Shown one piece after another: positions 34,280 through 44,286 of a DNA stretch of 64,000 nt. Position 1 is the stretch's first letter. Each line of letters starts with the position of its first letter. The notes below the pieces were generated by a model. The model was not told the DNA's origin. It saw only the letters and a program-made list of their open reading frames with translations, and did no database searches. The stretch comes from Planomonospora sp. ID82291 (GTDB lineage: Bacteria > Actinomycetota > Actinomycetes > Streptosporangiales > Streptosporangiaceae): assembly GCF_015711645.1 (NCBI RefSeq), contig NZ_JABTEX010000002.1, positions 620,001 through 684,000 of the forward strand. Reading direction: 5' to 3'. A program made the position numbers and the translations under genes.

Positions 34280-34947
34280 ACTGGCTGATCGAGTTCCTCG
34301 GTGACCCGGCCAACTGGGCCGGCGCGGACGGCATCCCGGTCCGGCTGGCCGAGCACCTGGAGTTCGCCGGGCTCTCGCTGCTGCTGGCCACGGCCGTCGC
34401 GGTGCCGCTGGGCCTGTGGATCGGGCACACCGGCCGGGGCGCGCTGCTGGTGGTGCTGAGCGCCAACGCGGCGCGGGCCCTGCCGACGCTGGGCCTGCTC
34501 GTGCTGATCGTGCTCCTGATGGGGGTCGGCACGATCGTCCCGGTGCTGATCCCGCTGGTGGCGCTGGCCGTGCCGCCCATCCTGGTCAACGCCTACGAGG
34601 GCGTGCGGGGGGTGGACCCCGAGCTGCGCGACGCCGCCTACGGCATGGGCCTGCGCGGCCGCCAGGTGCTGTCCGGGGTGCTGGTGCCGGTGGCGCTCCC
34701 GCTGATCCTGCTCGGTCTGCGCACGGCCGCCATCCAGGTGGTGGCGACCGCGACGGTCGCCGCCTACGTGGGTCTGGGCGGTCTGGGCCGCTACGTCATC
34801 GACGGCCTGGCGACCCAGGACTACCCGCGCGCCGTCGGCGGGGCCGTCCTCGTGGCGGGGCTCGCGCTGGCCGTCCAGGGGATGTTCGCGCTCCTGTCGC
34901 GTGTTGTGGTGTCGCCGGGGGTGAGCCGCCGGCAGGACATCCGATAA
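34276..34947 (+). CDS. Osmolyte ABC transporter permease (OpuCD-like)
   Basis: 223-aa second permease, paralogous to the upstream one: ALPTLGLLVLIVLLMGVG, then the coupling loop LRDAAYGMGLRGRQVLSGVLVP, and a late QVVATATVAAYVGLGGLGRYV segment common to OpuC-type subunits. GTG start with GAGAGGGGG upstream. 36 bases precede the binding-protein gene. Confidence 0.88.
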   Translation: MNWLIEFLGDPANWAGADGIPVRLAEHLEFAGLSLLLATAVAVPLGLWIGHTGRGALLVVLSANAARALPTLGLLVLIVLLMGVGTIVPVLIPLVALAVPPILVNAYEGVRGVDPELRDAAYGMGLRGRQVLSGVLVPVALPLILLGLRTAAIQVVATATVAAYVGLGGLGRYVIDGLATQDYPRAVGGAVLVAGLALAVQGMFALLSRVVVSPGVSRRQDIR

Positions 34948-34983
34948 TCTCCTATTTTCCTCCCGTTTCAGAAGGGAATCGCG

Positions 34984-35907
34984 ATGAAGCGCCTGCTCCG
35001 TACCGCGGTCGTCGTCCTGTCCGCGGCGTTCACGCTCAGCGCGTGCGGGGGCGGCGACCCGCTCACCAGCGCGTCGCCCTCTCCGGCGGACTCCGGGTCC
35101 GCGACCGCTCCCGCCTCGGGAGGGAAGGTCGTCGTCGGTTCGGCCAACTTCCCGGAGAACGTCCTGCTGGCCGAGATCTACGCCCAAGCCCTGGAGGCCA
35201 AGGGCGTGCAGGTCGAGAAGAAGCTCAACATCGGCAGCCGCGAGGTCCTCTACGACCAGGTCAAGGGCGGCGGCCTGACGATCCTGCCGGAGTACGCCGG
35301 CTCGCTGCTGGCCTACGTCGACAAGTCCAGCACCGCCAGGACCAAGGACGACGTCGTCGCCGCGCTCAAGGAGAAGCTCCCCGCGGAGCTGGAGATCCTG
35401 GAGCCCGCCGCGGCCGAGGACAACAACTCGCTGACCGTCACCCGGGCCACCGCCGAGAAGGAGGGCCTGACCACGATCGAGGACCTGGCCAAGGTCGCCA
35501 AGGGCTACGCGGTGGGCGGTCCGCCGGAGTTCCAGTCGCGCCAGGAGCAGAACTTCAAGGACGTCTACGGCCTGGAGTTCAAGGAGTGGAAGAAGACCGG
35601 CGCCGCCACCGCCGACGCGATCAAGGACGGCACCGTCCAGGTCGGCAACGTCTTCACCACCGATCCCAAGATCGTCCTCAACGACCTCGTCTCGCTCAAG
35701 GACAGCAAGAGCGCCTTCGCCGCCGAGAACGTCACGCCGCTGGTGCACAAGGCGGGCGTGGACGACACGGTGCGGACCGCGCTGAACGCGGTCTCCGCCA
35801 AGCTCGACACCGCCGGCCTGGTCGCGCTGATGAAGCGCGTCGCGGTCGACAAGGACGACGCCGCCGTCGTGGCCAAGGACTGGCTGACGCAGAACGGCCT
35901 GGTCTGA
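34984..35907 (+). CDS. Glycine betaine/choline-type substrate-binding lipoprotein (OpuCC/ProX-like)
   Basis: 307-aa lipoprotein with lipobox TLSAC (Cys21) and a Ser/Pro/Ala linker. The mature domain reads KVVVGSANFPENVLLAEIYAQALEAKG and ILPEYAGSLLAYVD, typical of the ProX/OpuAC family that binds betaines, carnitine or choline through an aromatic cage. GAAGGGAATCGCG precedes the ATG. Completes the four-gene importer. Confidence 0.9.
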   Translation: MKRLLRTAVVVLSAAFTLSACGGGDPLTSASPSPADSGSATAPASGGKVVVGSANFPENVLLAEIYAQALEAKGVQVEKKLNIGSREVLYDQVKGGGLTILPEYAGSLLAYVDKSSTARTKDDVVAALKEKLPAELEILEPAAAEDNNSLTVTRATAEKEGLTTIEDLAKVAKGYAVGGPPEFQSRQEQNFKDVYGLEFKEWKKTGAATADAIKDGTVQVGNVFTTDPKIVLNDLVSLKDSKSAFAAENVTPLVHKAGVDDTVRTALNAVSAKLDTAGLVALMKRVAVDKDDAAVVAKDWLTQNGLV

Positions 35908-35937
35908 CCGTAGGGTGGTCGGGGTGAGGGGGTGCGG

Positions 35938-36417
35938 GTGAGCGCGTTCACCGAGGCGATGGCGCAGGTCGCCGGGGCGGTGTCCGTGGTGACCGTCCGG
36001 GACGGGCGCGACGACGTGGGCGCGACCGTGACCACCTTCACCTCGATCTCGCTCGACCCGCCGCTGGTCATGGTCAGCCTGGCCGGCGGCGGTTACCTCA
36101 ACGAGCTGCTGCTCCGCTGCGACCGCTGGGCCGTCAGCGTGCTCTCGGCGGAGCAGAAGGCCGTCGCCAGCCGGTTCGCCGCCGCCGGCCGCCCCGGTGC
36201 CCGGCTCCTGCTCGCGGGCACCCCGCACCACCGGGGCCCGCTGAGCGAGGCGCTCGTCGTGGAGAAGGGCGTGACCGCCCTGGAGGCCGAGACGACCCAG
36301 GTCGTCCCCGCCGGAGACCACACCCTCCACCTCGCCCGGGTCCTGGGCGTCGACTACGTCGACGCGGCCGCCGCCCCGCTCGTACGGCTCCGCGGCCGCT
36401 ACCGCGCCCTGGGCTGA
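35938..36417 (+). CDS. Flavin reductase family protein (FMN-binding split barrel)
   Basis: About 159 aa. It reads MAQVAGAVSVVTVRDG, GATVTTFTSISLDPPLVMVSLAGG, WAVSVLSAEQKAVASRFA and ends LVRLRGRYRALG, as in short-chain flavin reductases that supply reduced FMN or FAD to monooxygenases. GTG 35938 has TGAGGGGG at good distance; GTG 35932 is also possible. It starts 30 bases after the osmolyte lipoprotein gene and may be cotranscribed by read-through; no partner oxygenase is adjacent. Confidence 0.85.
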   Translation: MSAFTEAMAQVAGAVSVVTVRDGRDDVGATVTTFTSISLDPPLVMVSLAGGGYLNELLLRCDRWAVSVLSAEQKAVASRFAAAGRPGARLLLAGTPHHRGPLSEALVVEKGVTALEAETTQVVPAGDHTLHLARVLGVDYVDAAAAPLVRLRGRYRALG

Positions 36418-36420
36418 GGT

Positions 36421-36457
36421 CCGCCCGCCCGGGTGGAGCCGCCGCCCGGGCGGGCGG
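36421..36457. terminator. Strong hairpin after the flavin reductase gene
   Basis: ccgcccgcccggg (36421-36433) and cccgggcgggcgg (36445-36457) pair perfectly with an 11-nt loop, four bases after the stop. Confidence 0.7.
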
Positions 36458-36525
36458 CCGGAACCGAAGGCGCTCCGGCGGATTCCACGGGCGGCACGGA
36501 CGTCGCGGGATCCGGTGGCGGGCAC

Positions 36526-36581
36526 GGCGACGCCCCGCCGTACGGCTCGCGCCGGGGCGGGGCGTACGGCGGGGCGTCGCC
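36526..36581. terminator. Perfect 19-bp inverted repeat before the SppA stop
   Basis: Arms at 36526-36544 and 36563-36581 are exact inverted repeats with an 18-nt loop, 29 bases beyond the sppA stop. Together with the preceding hairpin it insulates the convergent genes. Confidence 0.7.
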
Positions 36582-36609
36582 GGAGACGATCCGGGCCGGG
36601 AACGGGCTC

Positions 36610-38307
36610 CTAGCGGATCGTCCAGGAGCCCGGGAGCGTGAGCGGGCCGTACGACGGCAGGCCGAGCTCGGAGGCGAGGGAGGCCAGCGGGCCCCAGGCC
36701 TCCAGCCGGACCCGGGCGAGCGCGGCGGCCCTGTCCTCGCTGGACTCCGCCGGGCGCAGGCGCTCCAGCGGGTTCAGCCGCGGGTAGGGGCGCACCGGGG
36801 CGTCGGCCGCGAGCCCGGCCTTCTTCCTGGCCAGGGCCAGGGCGTCCTCCAGCCCGCCGAGCTCGTCCACCAGGCCGCTCGCGTGAGCGTCGGCGCCGGT
36901 CCAGACCCGTCCCCGGGCCAGCTCGTGGGCGCGCTCGCGGGTCAGGCCGCGGCCCTCGGCCACCTTGCCCACGAAGTCGTCGTAGATCCGGTCCAGCCAG
37001 GCGTTGACCCGGTCCCACTGGGCGTCGGAGAAGCCGTGCGTGGGCGAGAACATCGCCGCGTTGGCGCCCTCGCGCACGGTCTCGGAGGTCACGCCGATCC
37101 TGCCCAGCAGCTCGCCGATGACGGGCTTGCCGCCGAACACGCCGATGGAGCCGGTGAGCGTGCCGGGCTGGGCCATGATCACGTCGGCGGCCATGGCGAC
37201 GAAGTAGCCGCCGGAGGCCGCCACGTCCCCCATCGAGACGATGACGGGCTTGCCCGCCTGACGGGTGAGCACGACCTCGCGCCAGACGGCGTCGGAGGCG
37301 ACGTAGGAACCGCCGGGACTGTCCACCCGGAACACGACCGCCCGCACGTGCTCGTCGCGGCGGGCCGCGCGCAGGGCGGCGCAGACGGTGTCGGAGCCCA
37401 TCGCGCCGCCGCCCACGGGGCCGCGCCCGCTCCGGCCGAGCTTGATCGGCCCGCTGCCCTGCACCAGCGCCACGACCTGCTCGCCCGGGTGCGGCAGCTT
37501 CCTGGCGAGCGCGCCCTTGTGGTAGCGGGAGACGTACAGCAGCAGGGCGTCCGGGCCCGCCTCCCGCCGGACCTCGTCGTAGACCTCGTCGCGGTAGGCC
37601 AGGCCGTCCACCAGCCCGGCCTCCACCGCCTCGGCGCCGATGAACGGCCCGGCGTCGACGAGCTCGCGCACCTTGGCCGGGTCGAGCCGGCGGCCCTCGG
37701 CGATGCCCGCGACGACCTGCTCGGTGACCGACGCGGCGATCCGGGCCACCGACTCGCGGTGCGGCTCGGTCATGCCCTCCCGGGTGAACATGTCGGCGGC
37801 CGTCTTGTACTCGTGGCGCTGGCCGAGCTGGTACTCGACGCCGAGCTTCTCCAGCGCGCCGCGCACGAAGCGCTGCTCCAGCGCGATGCCGGTCAGCCCG
37901 ACGTCGCCCGAGGGCTGCAGGTAGACCCGGTCGAAGGCGCTGGCCAGGTAGTAGGGGACGGTGCCCGCGCCGAACTCGCCGAACGACTCGGCGAACACCA
38001 CCGCCCGCTTGCCCGCCGCCCGGAACCGGAGCACCGCCTGGCGCAGCTCCTGCACCACGGCCAGCCCCAGGTGGTGTGTGCCGATCTTGACGACCAGGCC
38101 CTTGACCCGGTCGTCCGTCCTGGCCCGTTTGAGCCCGGACAGCACGTCGGACAGGCGCGTCCTGCGCATGGACAGGACCGCGCTCAGCGGGTCGGCCGGG
38201 GGCCGGTCGATGAGGCCCTCGCTGAGGTCGAGTTCGAGGACCAGCGGAGCGGTCCGCCGCTGCCGGATCCTGTCGACGGTGTCGATGATCGCCTTCGTCG
38301 CGTCCAT
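36610..38307 (-). CDS. sppA: Signal peptide peptidase SppA, 67K type
   Basis: 565-aa Ser/Lys-dyad protease with tandem S49 domains, degrading cleaved signal peptides or membrane proteins. The predicted general base is Lys168 in EYKTAADMF; nucleophile Ser365 lies in GDVAASGGYF. Other family segments are VVFRVDSPGGSYVASD and MAQPGTLTGSIGVFGG. No obvious N-terminal membrane anchor, as in many actinobacterial versions. ATG 38307. The upstream subtilisin gene ends 29 bases before it on the same strand, so the two may be coexpressed. Confidence 0.92.
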   Translation of the reverse strand: MDATKAIIDTVDRIRQRRTAPLVLELDLSEGLIDRPPADPLSAVLSMRRTRLSDVLSGLKRARTDDRVKGLVVKIGTHHLGLAVVQELRQAVLRFRAAGKRAVVFAESFGEFGAGTVPYYLASAFDRVYLQPSGDVGLTGIALEQRFVRGALEKLGVEYQLGQRHEYKTAADMFTREGMTEPHRESVARIAASVTEQVVAGIAEGRRLDPAKVRELVDAGPFIGAEAVEAGLVDGLAYRDEVYDEVRREAGPDALLLYVSRYHKGALARKLPHPGEQVVALVQGSGPIKLGRSGRGPVGGGAMGSDTVCAALRAARRDEHVRAVVFRVDSPGGSYVASDAVWREVVLTRQAGKPVIVSMGDVAASGGYFVAMAADVIMAQPGTLTGSIGVFGGKPVIGELLGRIGVTSETVREGANAAMFSPTHGFSDAQWDRVNAWLDRIYDDFVGKVAEGRGLTRERAHELARGRVWTGADAHASGLVDELGGLEDALALARKKAGLAADAPVRPYPRLNPLERLRPAESSEDRAAALARVRLEAWGPLASLASELGLPSYGPLTLPGSWTIR

Positions 38308-38336
38308 GACCTCACCCTAAGCGACGCTTTCGCGGC

Positions 38337-40412
38337 TCATGCGGCCCGGCGTGCGTTCACCTGCTTTCGCAGGGCGGAGGCGGATCCGCCGGGGGACGTC
38401 CCCGCCAGGCGGCGCTTCTCGGCCGTCGCGAGCACGCCCCTGACCGTGTCCGTAGCGCCCGGCCCGCCGGTCTTGGCGCCGAGGTCGGCCGCGCCGTGCG
38501 CCCAGTTCAGCCAGGCGGCCAGCAGTTCACGGTCCAGTACGGCCCGCTTCGTCCGCTTGGCGGGTGTGAGCACCCGGTGGGCGGCGCTCAGCGTGGAGGC
38601 GCGGACGGCCTCGGAGAAGACCGTGCTGGCCTTGCCGACCAGGCGCAGGTAGCAGGCGAGCGTCCCGTCCGGCAGGTCCCCCCGGCCGCGGGTGAGCTCG
38701 GCGGCCCACCGCGCGGCGGTCAGGGCCTGCTTCGCCGTGCCCCGGGTGCAGACCGCCCGCGCGGCGGGTGCGGCGGGCGCGGGGGCCGGGGTGGCGGTGA
38801 CGGTCACGGTGACGGTGACCGTGGGCAGCGGGACCGGTGCCGGGTCGGCGGGCGAGGGGTCCTGCGGGCCGGGAGCCGGCCGTGGGCCCGCGCTCGGGTC
38901 GGGGCGCGGGTCGTCGGCAGGGTCGTCGGCCGGACCGTCGGACGGGTCGTCCGGCACGGTGCCCTCCTCCGGACCCGGAGGGGTGATCCCGGGTGCGGGC
39001 GTCCCGCCGTTGAGCGCGACGGCCAGGTCGATCCGGGGCGTGCTCGCGCCGCCGTAGGAGACCGGGCGGCCCGCGGCCCGCAGCCTGCCCAGGAGCGCGT
39101 CGGGGGCGTCGTCGGCGTCCTGCTGCGCCAGCAGCGCGAACGCGCCGGCCACGTGCGGAGCCGCCATGGAGGTCCCGCTGTAGACCTGGGTGCCGCCGCC
39201 GGGGACCGCGGAGTCGACCCCGACGCCGGGGGCGAACAGGTCGAGCCCGGGACCGTGGTTGGACCAGTGGGGGACGCGGTCGTCGTCGGCGGTCGCGCCC
39301 ACGGTCACCGCGCCGGAGAAGCACCCGGGGGCGCCGGCTCCGGCGGAGCCCTCGTTCCCGGCCGCGGCGACGACCGCCACGCCCTTGGCCCGCAGGGTCT
39401 CCACCCGGTCCCGCATGGCCTGCAGCCCCGGTACGGCGTCGCACGCGCCGTCGAACATCCCGCCGCCCAGACTGAGGTTGACCGCGACGAGGCCGGGGAC
39501 GGTGTCCTTCAGCGCGGCGACGTGGTCGAGGGCGAGCAGGAGCGAGGACTCGTAGGCGGTCAGGCAGGCCGTCTCGCCCTCCCAGCAGTCGGAGATCCGG
39601 CTGAAGACCTGGACGGCGACGAGATCGGCGGCGGGGGCGACCGCGTGGGCGATGCCCGCGACGTGGGTGCCGTGGTCGCACAGGTTGGCGCCCTCGTGCA
39701 CGCACGCGGCCGTCTCGGCGTCGGCGGAGGCGTCCTCGGCCTGCCCGTTGGGGCACAGGGACCGCGCGCCGCCGTCCGTGGCGGAGAAGCACGCCTGCCG
39801 GACGACCCTGCCGCCCAGGGCGGGGTGGTCGGCGTCGACGCCGGTGTCGACGATCGCGATGGTCTGGCCCTGGCCGGTCGTCCCGGCCGCGTGCGCCTTG
39901 TCGGCCCCGATCACCTGCAGCCCCGAGGCCAGGGAGACGGGGGAGTAGGTGCGGTCCCGCCGTACCGAGACCACCCGGGGATCGGCCGCCAGCGCGGCCA
40001 GGGACTCACCGGTCGCCTCGACCACGATGAACGAGGTGTCCGGCGGCCGGAGCACGACCTCCGACTCCGGCAGGGCCTCGGCCGCGCCCGCCACCGGGGC
40101 GGCCTCGGCGGGGGCGGTCACCTCGACGATGACGCGGGTCCCGTCCTCGTCGGCGGCGAGGCCGTCCTCCAGCTTCGGCGCCTCCGGCGCCGGGGCTCCG
40201 TCCTGGGCCGGCGTCCCGTCCTGGGCTGGAGGAGCGTCGGCGGGGGCGTCCGGCGCCTCATCGTCGGTCGGCGTCCCATCGGTCGCCGGAGCCGGTACGG
40301 CGGGGCTCCCGGTGGCCGCCGGGGCCGGTGCGGCGGGGTCCTCGGCGACCGCGGGCAGGGCAGGGGTGATGGTGAGCACGATCGCCAGGGCCACGGCAGC
40401 TCGAAGTCGCAC
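38337..40412 (-). CDS. S8 family serine peptidase (subtilisin) with C-terminal extension
   Basis: 691-aa secreted protease. The start is GTG 40412, preceded by GGAGGACGT; the frame is open far upstream but not real. Signal peptide (about 1-23, LPAVAE), an acidic Ala/Pro/Asp linker, a propeptide-like region, then catalytic Asp189 (VDTGVD), His247 (DHGTHVAG) and Ser415 (SGTSMAAPHVAGAF). A Pro/Asp-rich linker and a Val-Thr repeat (VTVTVTVTATP) lead to an about 130-residue all-alpha C-terminal domain of unknown role. Paralogue of the gene at the left edge. Confidence 0.92.
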   Translation of the reverse strand: MRLRAAVALAIVLTITPALPAVAEDPAAPAPAATGSPAVPAPATDGTPTDDEAPDAPADAPPAQDGTPAQDGAPAPEAPKLEDGLAADEDGTRVIVEVTAPAEAAPVAGAAEALPESEVVLRPPDTSFIVVEATGESLAALAADPRVVSVRRDRTYSPVSLASGLQVIGADKAHAAGTTGQGQTIAIVDTGVDADHPALGGRVVRQACFSATDGGARSLCPNGQAEDASADAETAACVHEGANLCDHGTHVAGIAHAVAPAADLVAVQVFSRISDCWEGETACLTAYESSLLLALDHVAALKDTVPGLVAVNLSLGGGMFDGACDAVPGLQAMRDRVETLRAKGVAVVAAAGNEGSAGAGAPGCFSGAVTVGATADDDRVPHWSNHGPGLDLFAPGVGVDSAVPGGGTQVYSGTSMAAPHVAGAFALLAQQDADDAPDALLGRLRAAGRPVSYGGASTPRIDLAVALNGGTPAPGITPPGPEEGTVPDDPSDGPADDPADDPRPDPSAGPRPAPGPQDPSPADPAPVPLPTVTVTVTVTATPAPAPAAPAARAVCTRGTAKQALTAARWAAELTRGRGDLPDGTLACYLRLVGKASTVFSEAVRASTLSAAHRVLTPAKRTKRAVLDRELLAAWLNWAHGAADLGAKTGGPGATDTVRGVLATAEKRRLAGTSPGGSASALRKQVNARRAA

Positions 40413-40729
40413 ACGTCCTCCGGGGGATGAAGCGGGCGATTCGGAGTCTAGGCAGCGGTTCGCGCCCGGTGAATACCCTCGTCCCGGATTCGTGGATCTT
40501 CGCAGCGGTTCTTCGGGATCTCTGACCGTGGACCTCTGACCGTGGACCCCTGGTCGCGGGCACCTGACCGCAGGCCCGCCCCTGACGCGGACCTCTGGCA
40601 CGCGTCCCCGCCGCGCGCCCCGGAAGTCCGCCCGGCCCCCGGTCGTGGATCCCGGACGGGATCTCCGGGGCCGGACGCGGCTCGACCCCCCGCGGCGTTG
40701 CGCACGCGGAGGGCCGAGTGCCCGAAATA
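40413..40729. promoter_or_regulatory. Upstream region of the subtilisin gene, with short repeats
   Basis: 317 bases between two minus-strand genes. ctctgaccgtggac occurs twice in tandem at 40520-40547, followed by weaker relatives (cctgaccgc, ccctgacgcggacctctgg) to about 40600. It probably holds the subtilisin promoter; no gene or clear terminator for it was seen. Confidence 0.45.
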
Positions 40730-42409
<1,680 letters not shown>

Positions 42410-42449
42410 AGATCGCTCCAGGTCAGAGAGTGTACGGCCCCCGTATTCA

Positions 42450-42464
42450 TAGGAAAGTTTCCTA
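42450..42464. promoter_or_regulatory. Palindromic operator-like site upstream of the chitinase
   Basis: taggaaa-g-tttccta is a perfect 15-base palindrome 40 bases upstream of the TTG. It resembles, as far as I recall, the AGGAAAGTTTCCT box of CsnR, a ROK-family repressor of chitosanase genes in Streptomyces. Confidence 0.55.
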
Positions 42465-42602
42465 TTGATTTTGGAGCGTAAGACCATGTTCCCGCGGCGG
42501 TCAACGTCCCGATGGCCCCATAAGCCGGACATAAGCCAGATTTAAGGTGTGACGGATGTCGAACCGCACGCCCTGTCCCCACCTCCGGCGGAGGGCGCGA
42601 AT

Positions 42603-42669
42603 CTCGTTGATGTTGTCGGAATGGCTTGATCGGCGCGCCTGATCGAGCCATTCCGACAACATCAACGAG
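42603..42669. repeat. Inverted repeat, 29-bp arms, 9-nt loop
   Basis: 42603-42631 and 42641-42669 are inverted repeats with a single mismatch that would form a G-U pair in RNA. No T-run. Lies between divergent genes. Confidence 0.92.
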
Positions 42670-42718
42670 CGTTGAAGATCTCCCGGCAGGGGGTGAGCCT
42701 CCAGACGCTCTGTCATGT

Positions 42719-42779
42719 CCGCCGTGCGGCAGCACGACGGCGCCGAGCAGGCGGGTGCCGTCGTGCTGCCGTACGGCGG
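42719..42779. repeat. Inverted repeat, 26-bp arms, 9-nt loop
   Basis: 42719-42744 and 42754-42779 are inverted repeats with two mismatches, both wobble-compatible. About 50 bases from the preceding hairpin and with the same loop length. Confidence 0.9.
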
Positions 42780-43012
42780 GCGCCGGCCCATCGCGACCCG
42801 GCCGTCCCCGCGGTCATTCAGGAAACGATGAGTGCCGACGTGATCATCGAATCGAGTGGTGTCCCGCCGGACGAGTGCGAGATCATCTTCGGTGATGGAA
42901 GTGATCACGCCTCGACTGTGGCTGCGCGAGTTCGGCTCCGCCCGGTGCGGTCGGCGGCCGTCGGCTCTGTCCGGCGGCCACCCAGGTCATCCGCCCCCTG
43001 AATCGGAGCATC

Positions 43013-43579
43013 GTGACAAGTCGCAACAAATTCGATCAATGGTCGTATTTCGAGGAACGGGGCCTGGAAGACAGGTTCGAGTGCGCGTGGGTCGAGGCGC
43101 CCGACTACCGCGCGGTGGTCACCGCGCTGCGAGCGGAGGAGGAGACGGTCGCGTGCGACCTGAACCAGGCGCAGCGATGGTACCGCTCCTATCCGAAAGG
43201 GGACGCCCAGGTCATGTGGGTGGCCGAGCAGGGCCCCGGCTGGGTCAAGATGTTCACTGTGTCCGGGTTGTTCCCGTGGCGGGCCCTCGAATCGCTCCCG
43301 CAGCCGGGCTGCCGGGCCTACCATCTGCTCTACTTTGCGGGCGAAATCGACGAACCGATCTATTTCAACGGGGGCGAGTGGGAGGACATCCCCGAGGATC
43401 ATTGGGACCGCCCCAGACAGGAGGGCGCGGGTCTCGTCGGATCCTCCGGCATCGCCCAGGAGATGAACTTCTACCTCGCCGCGATGGGATACATGACCGG
43501 CAGGTTCATCGACGACACCTGGTTCACCACGCCAGGGCTGCTCTGCCGCATCCCGGAGGGAGCGTGGCCCTGTGGCTGA
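43013..43579 (+). CDS. Hypothetical protein, tandem paralogue A
   Basis: 188 aa, function not recognised. Cytoplasmic, acidic and Trp-rich. Shares with the next protein the pattern WVE..d..AV...L, CDLNQAQRWYR, a GW....T.SG segment and a C-terminal MTGRFIDDTWF. GTG start with GGAG upstream (aatcggagcatc). It overlaps the second gene by 8 bp. Small paired paralogues of this sort can be polymorphic-toxin immunity proteins, but no toxin is nearby; this is only a possibility. Confidence 0.7.
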   Translation: MTSRNKFDQWSYFEERGLEDRFECAWVEAPDYRAVVTALRAEEETVACDLNQAQRWYRSYPKGDAQVMWVAEQGPGWVKMFTVSGLFPWRALESLPQPGCRAYHLLYFAGEIDEPIYFNGGEWEDIPEDHWDRPRQEGAGLVGSSGIAQEMNFYLAAMGYMTGRFIDDTWFTTPGLLCRIPEGAWPCG

Positions 43580-44180
43580 CCAGTGGGAGCTCCTGCGCGG
43601 CGCGGGACTGGGCCGCGGATTCACCGGCACCTGGGTCGAGTCGGGCGACGCCGAGGCCGTGGCCGCCCTGCTCGGCGCGGACCTCGCCTCCCTCCAGGAC
43701 TGCGACCTGACCACCGCCATGGCCCATTATCGGCCGATGGCCTTCACCGAACGCATCTGGACCGGCCCGCACGCCGACGGCTGGACCCACGCCCTCACCA
43801 TCAGCGGCCCGCCCCCGATGACCACCGGCCTGACGGAAGCGGGCCTGCGGTTCCTCCAGATCCGCACCATGGACGACTACGTTTACGACCTCCTCTACGG
43901 TGACGGCGTCATGACCGCCTGGCTGACCCAGCGCTGGTACGGCGAGGTCGTCGTCGAGCCCGGCTCCATGGTCGAGCCCTACCTCCGGGAGATCGACCCG
44001 CCCGTGATGCCGGAGGCCGTGCACTCCGGATCCGGAACCACCGAACCCGAGTACCACAACCTGGTCTGCCTGGAGATCTATCTCCTCCTCACCGCACGCA
44101 TGAGCGGCCGGTTCGTCGACCGCGCATGGCTGGACGAGGAGAGAGCCCTCTACACCGTCCCGGTGCCGCCGCCGACGTGA
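43572..44180 (+). CDS. Hypothetical protein, tandem paralogue B
   Basis: 202 aa, no recognised function. Paralogous to the preceding gene: WVESGDAEAVAALL, DCDLTTAMAHYR, GWTHALTISG and MSGRFVDRAWLDEE. It contains Trp/Tyr-rich stretches (AWLTQRWYGEVVVEPG). GTG 43572 overlaps the end of gene A. Both proteins lack signal peptides and membrane helices. A hairpin follows. Confidence 0.7.
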   Translation: MADQWELLRGAGLGRGFTGTWVESGDAEAVAALLGADLASLQDCDLTTAMAHYRPMAFTERIWTGPHADGWTHALTISGPPPMTTGLTEAGLRFLQIRTMDDYVYDLLYGDGVMTAWLTQRWYGEVVVEPGSMVEPYLREIDPPVMPEAVHSGSGTTEPEYHNLVCLEIYLLLTARMSGRFVDRAWLDEERALYTVPVPPPT

Positions 44181-44200
44181 CGGAACACGTCGCTCTCGGC

Positions 44201-44262
44201 GACATCGGCGACATCGGCGACATCGGCGAGAGTCGGCGCCTCCGCCGGTTCCGGCGGAGGCG
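44201..44262. terminator. Tandem gacatcggc repeats plus terminator hairpin
   Basis: Three 9-bp units gacatcggc (44201-44227) precede cgcctccgccgg (44237-44248) and ccggcggaggcg (44251-44262), a perfect 12-bp stem. Convergent junction with glgB. Confidence 0.65.
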
Positions 44263-44286
44263 GACGGAGTCTCCGCGCGGATCAGG

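Larger units (their letters stand above)
42410..43012. other. Divergent intergenic region with two long hairpins
   Basis: 603 bases between the chitinase and the first of two unknown paralogues. Besides the palindrome it contains two long inverted repeats (42603-42669 and 42719-42779). Open frames on both strands through this stretch (for example 42501-42908 minus) change character at the hairpins and are not credible genes. Confidence 0.6.

Noticed and set aside
42501-42908. 135-codon minus-strand open frame between chitinase and the paralogue pair
   Set aside because: It passes through both long hairpins and shows no family-like sequence.
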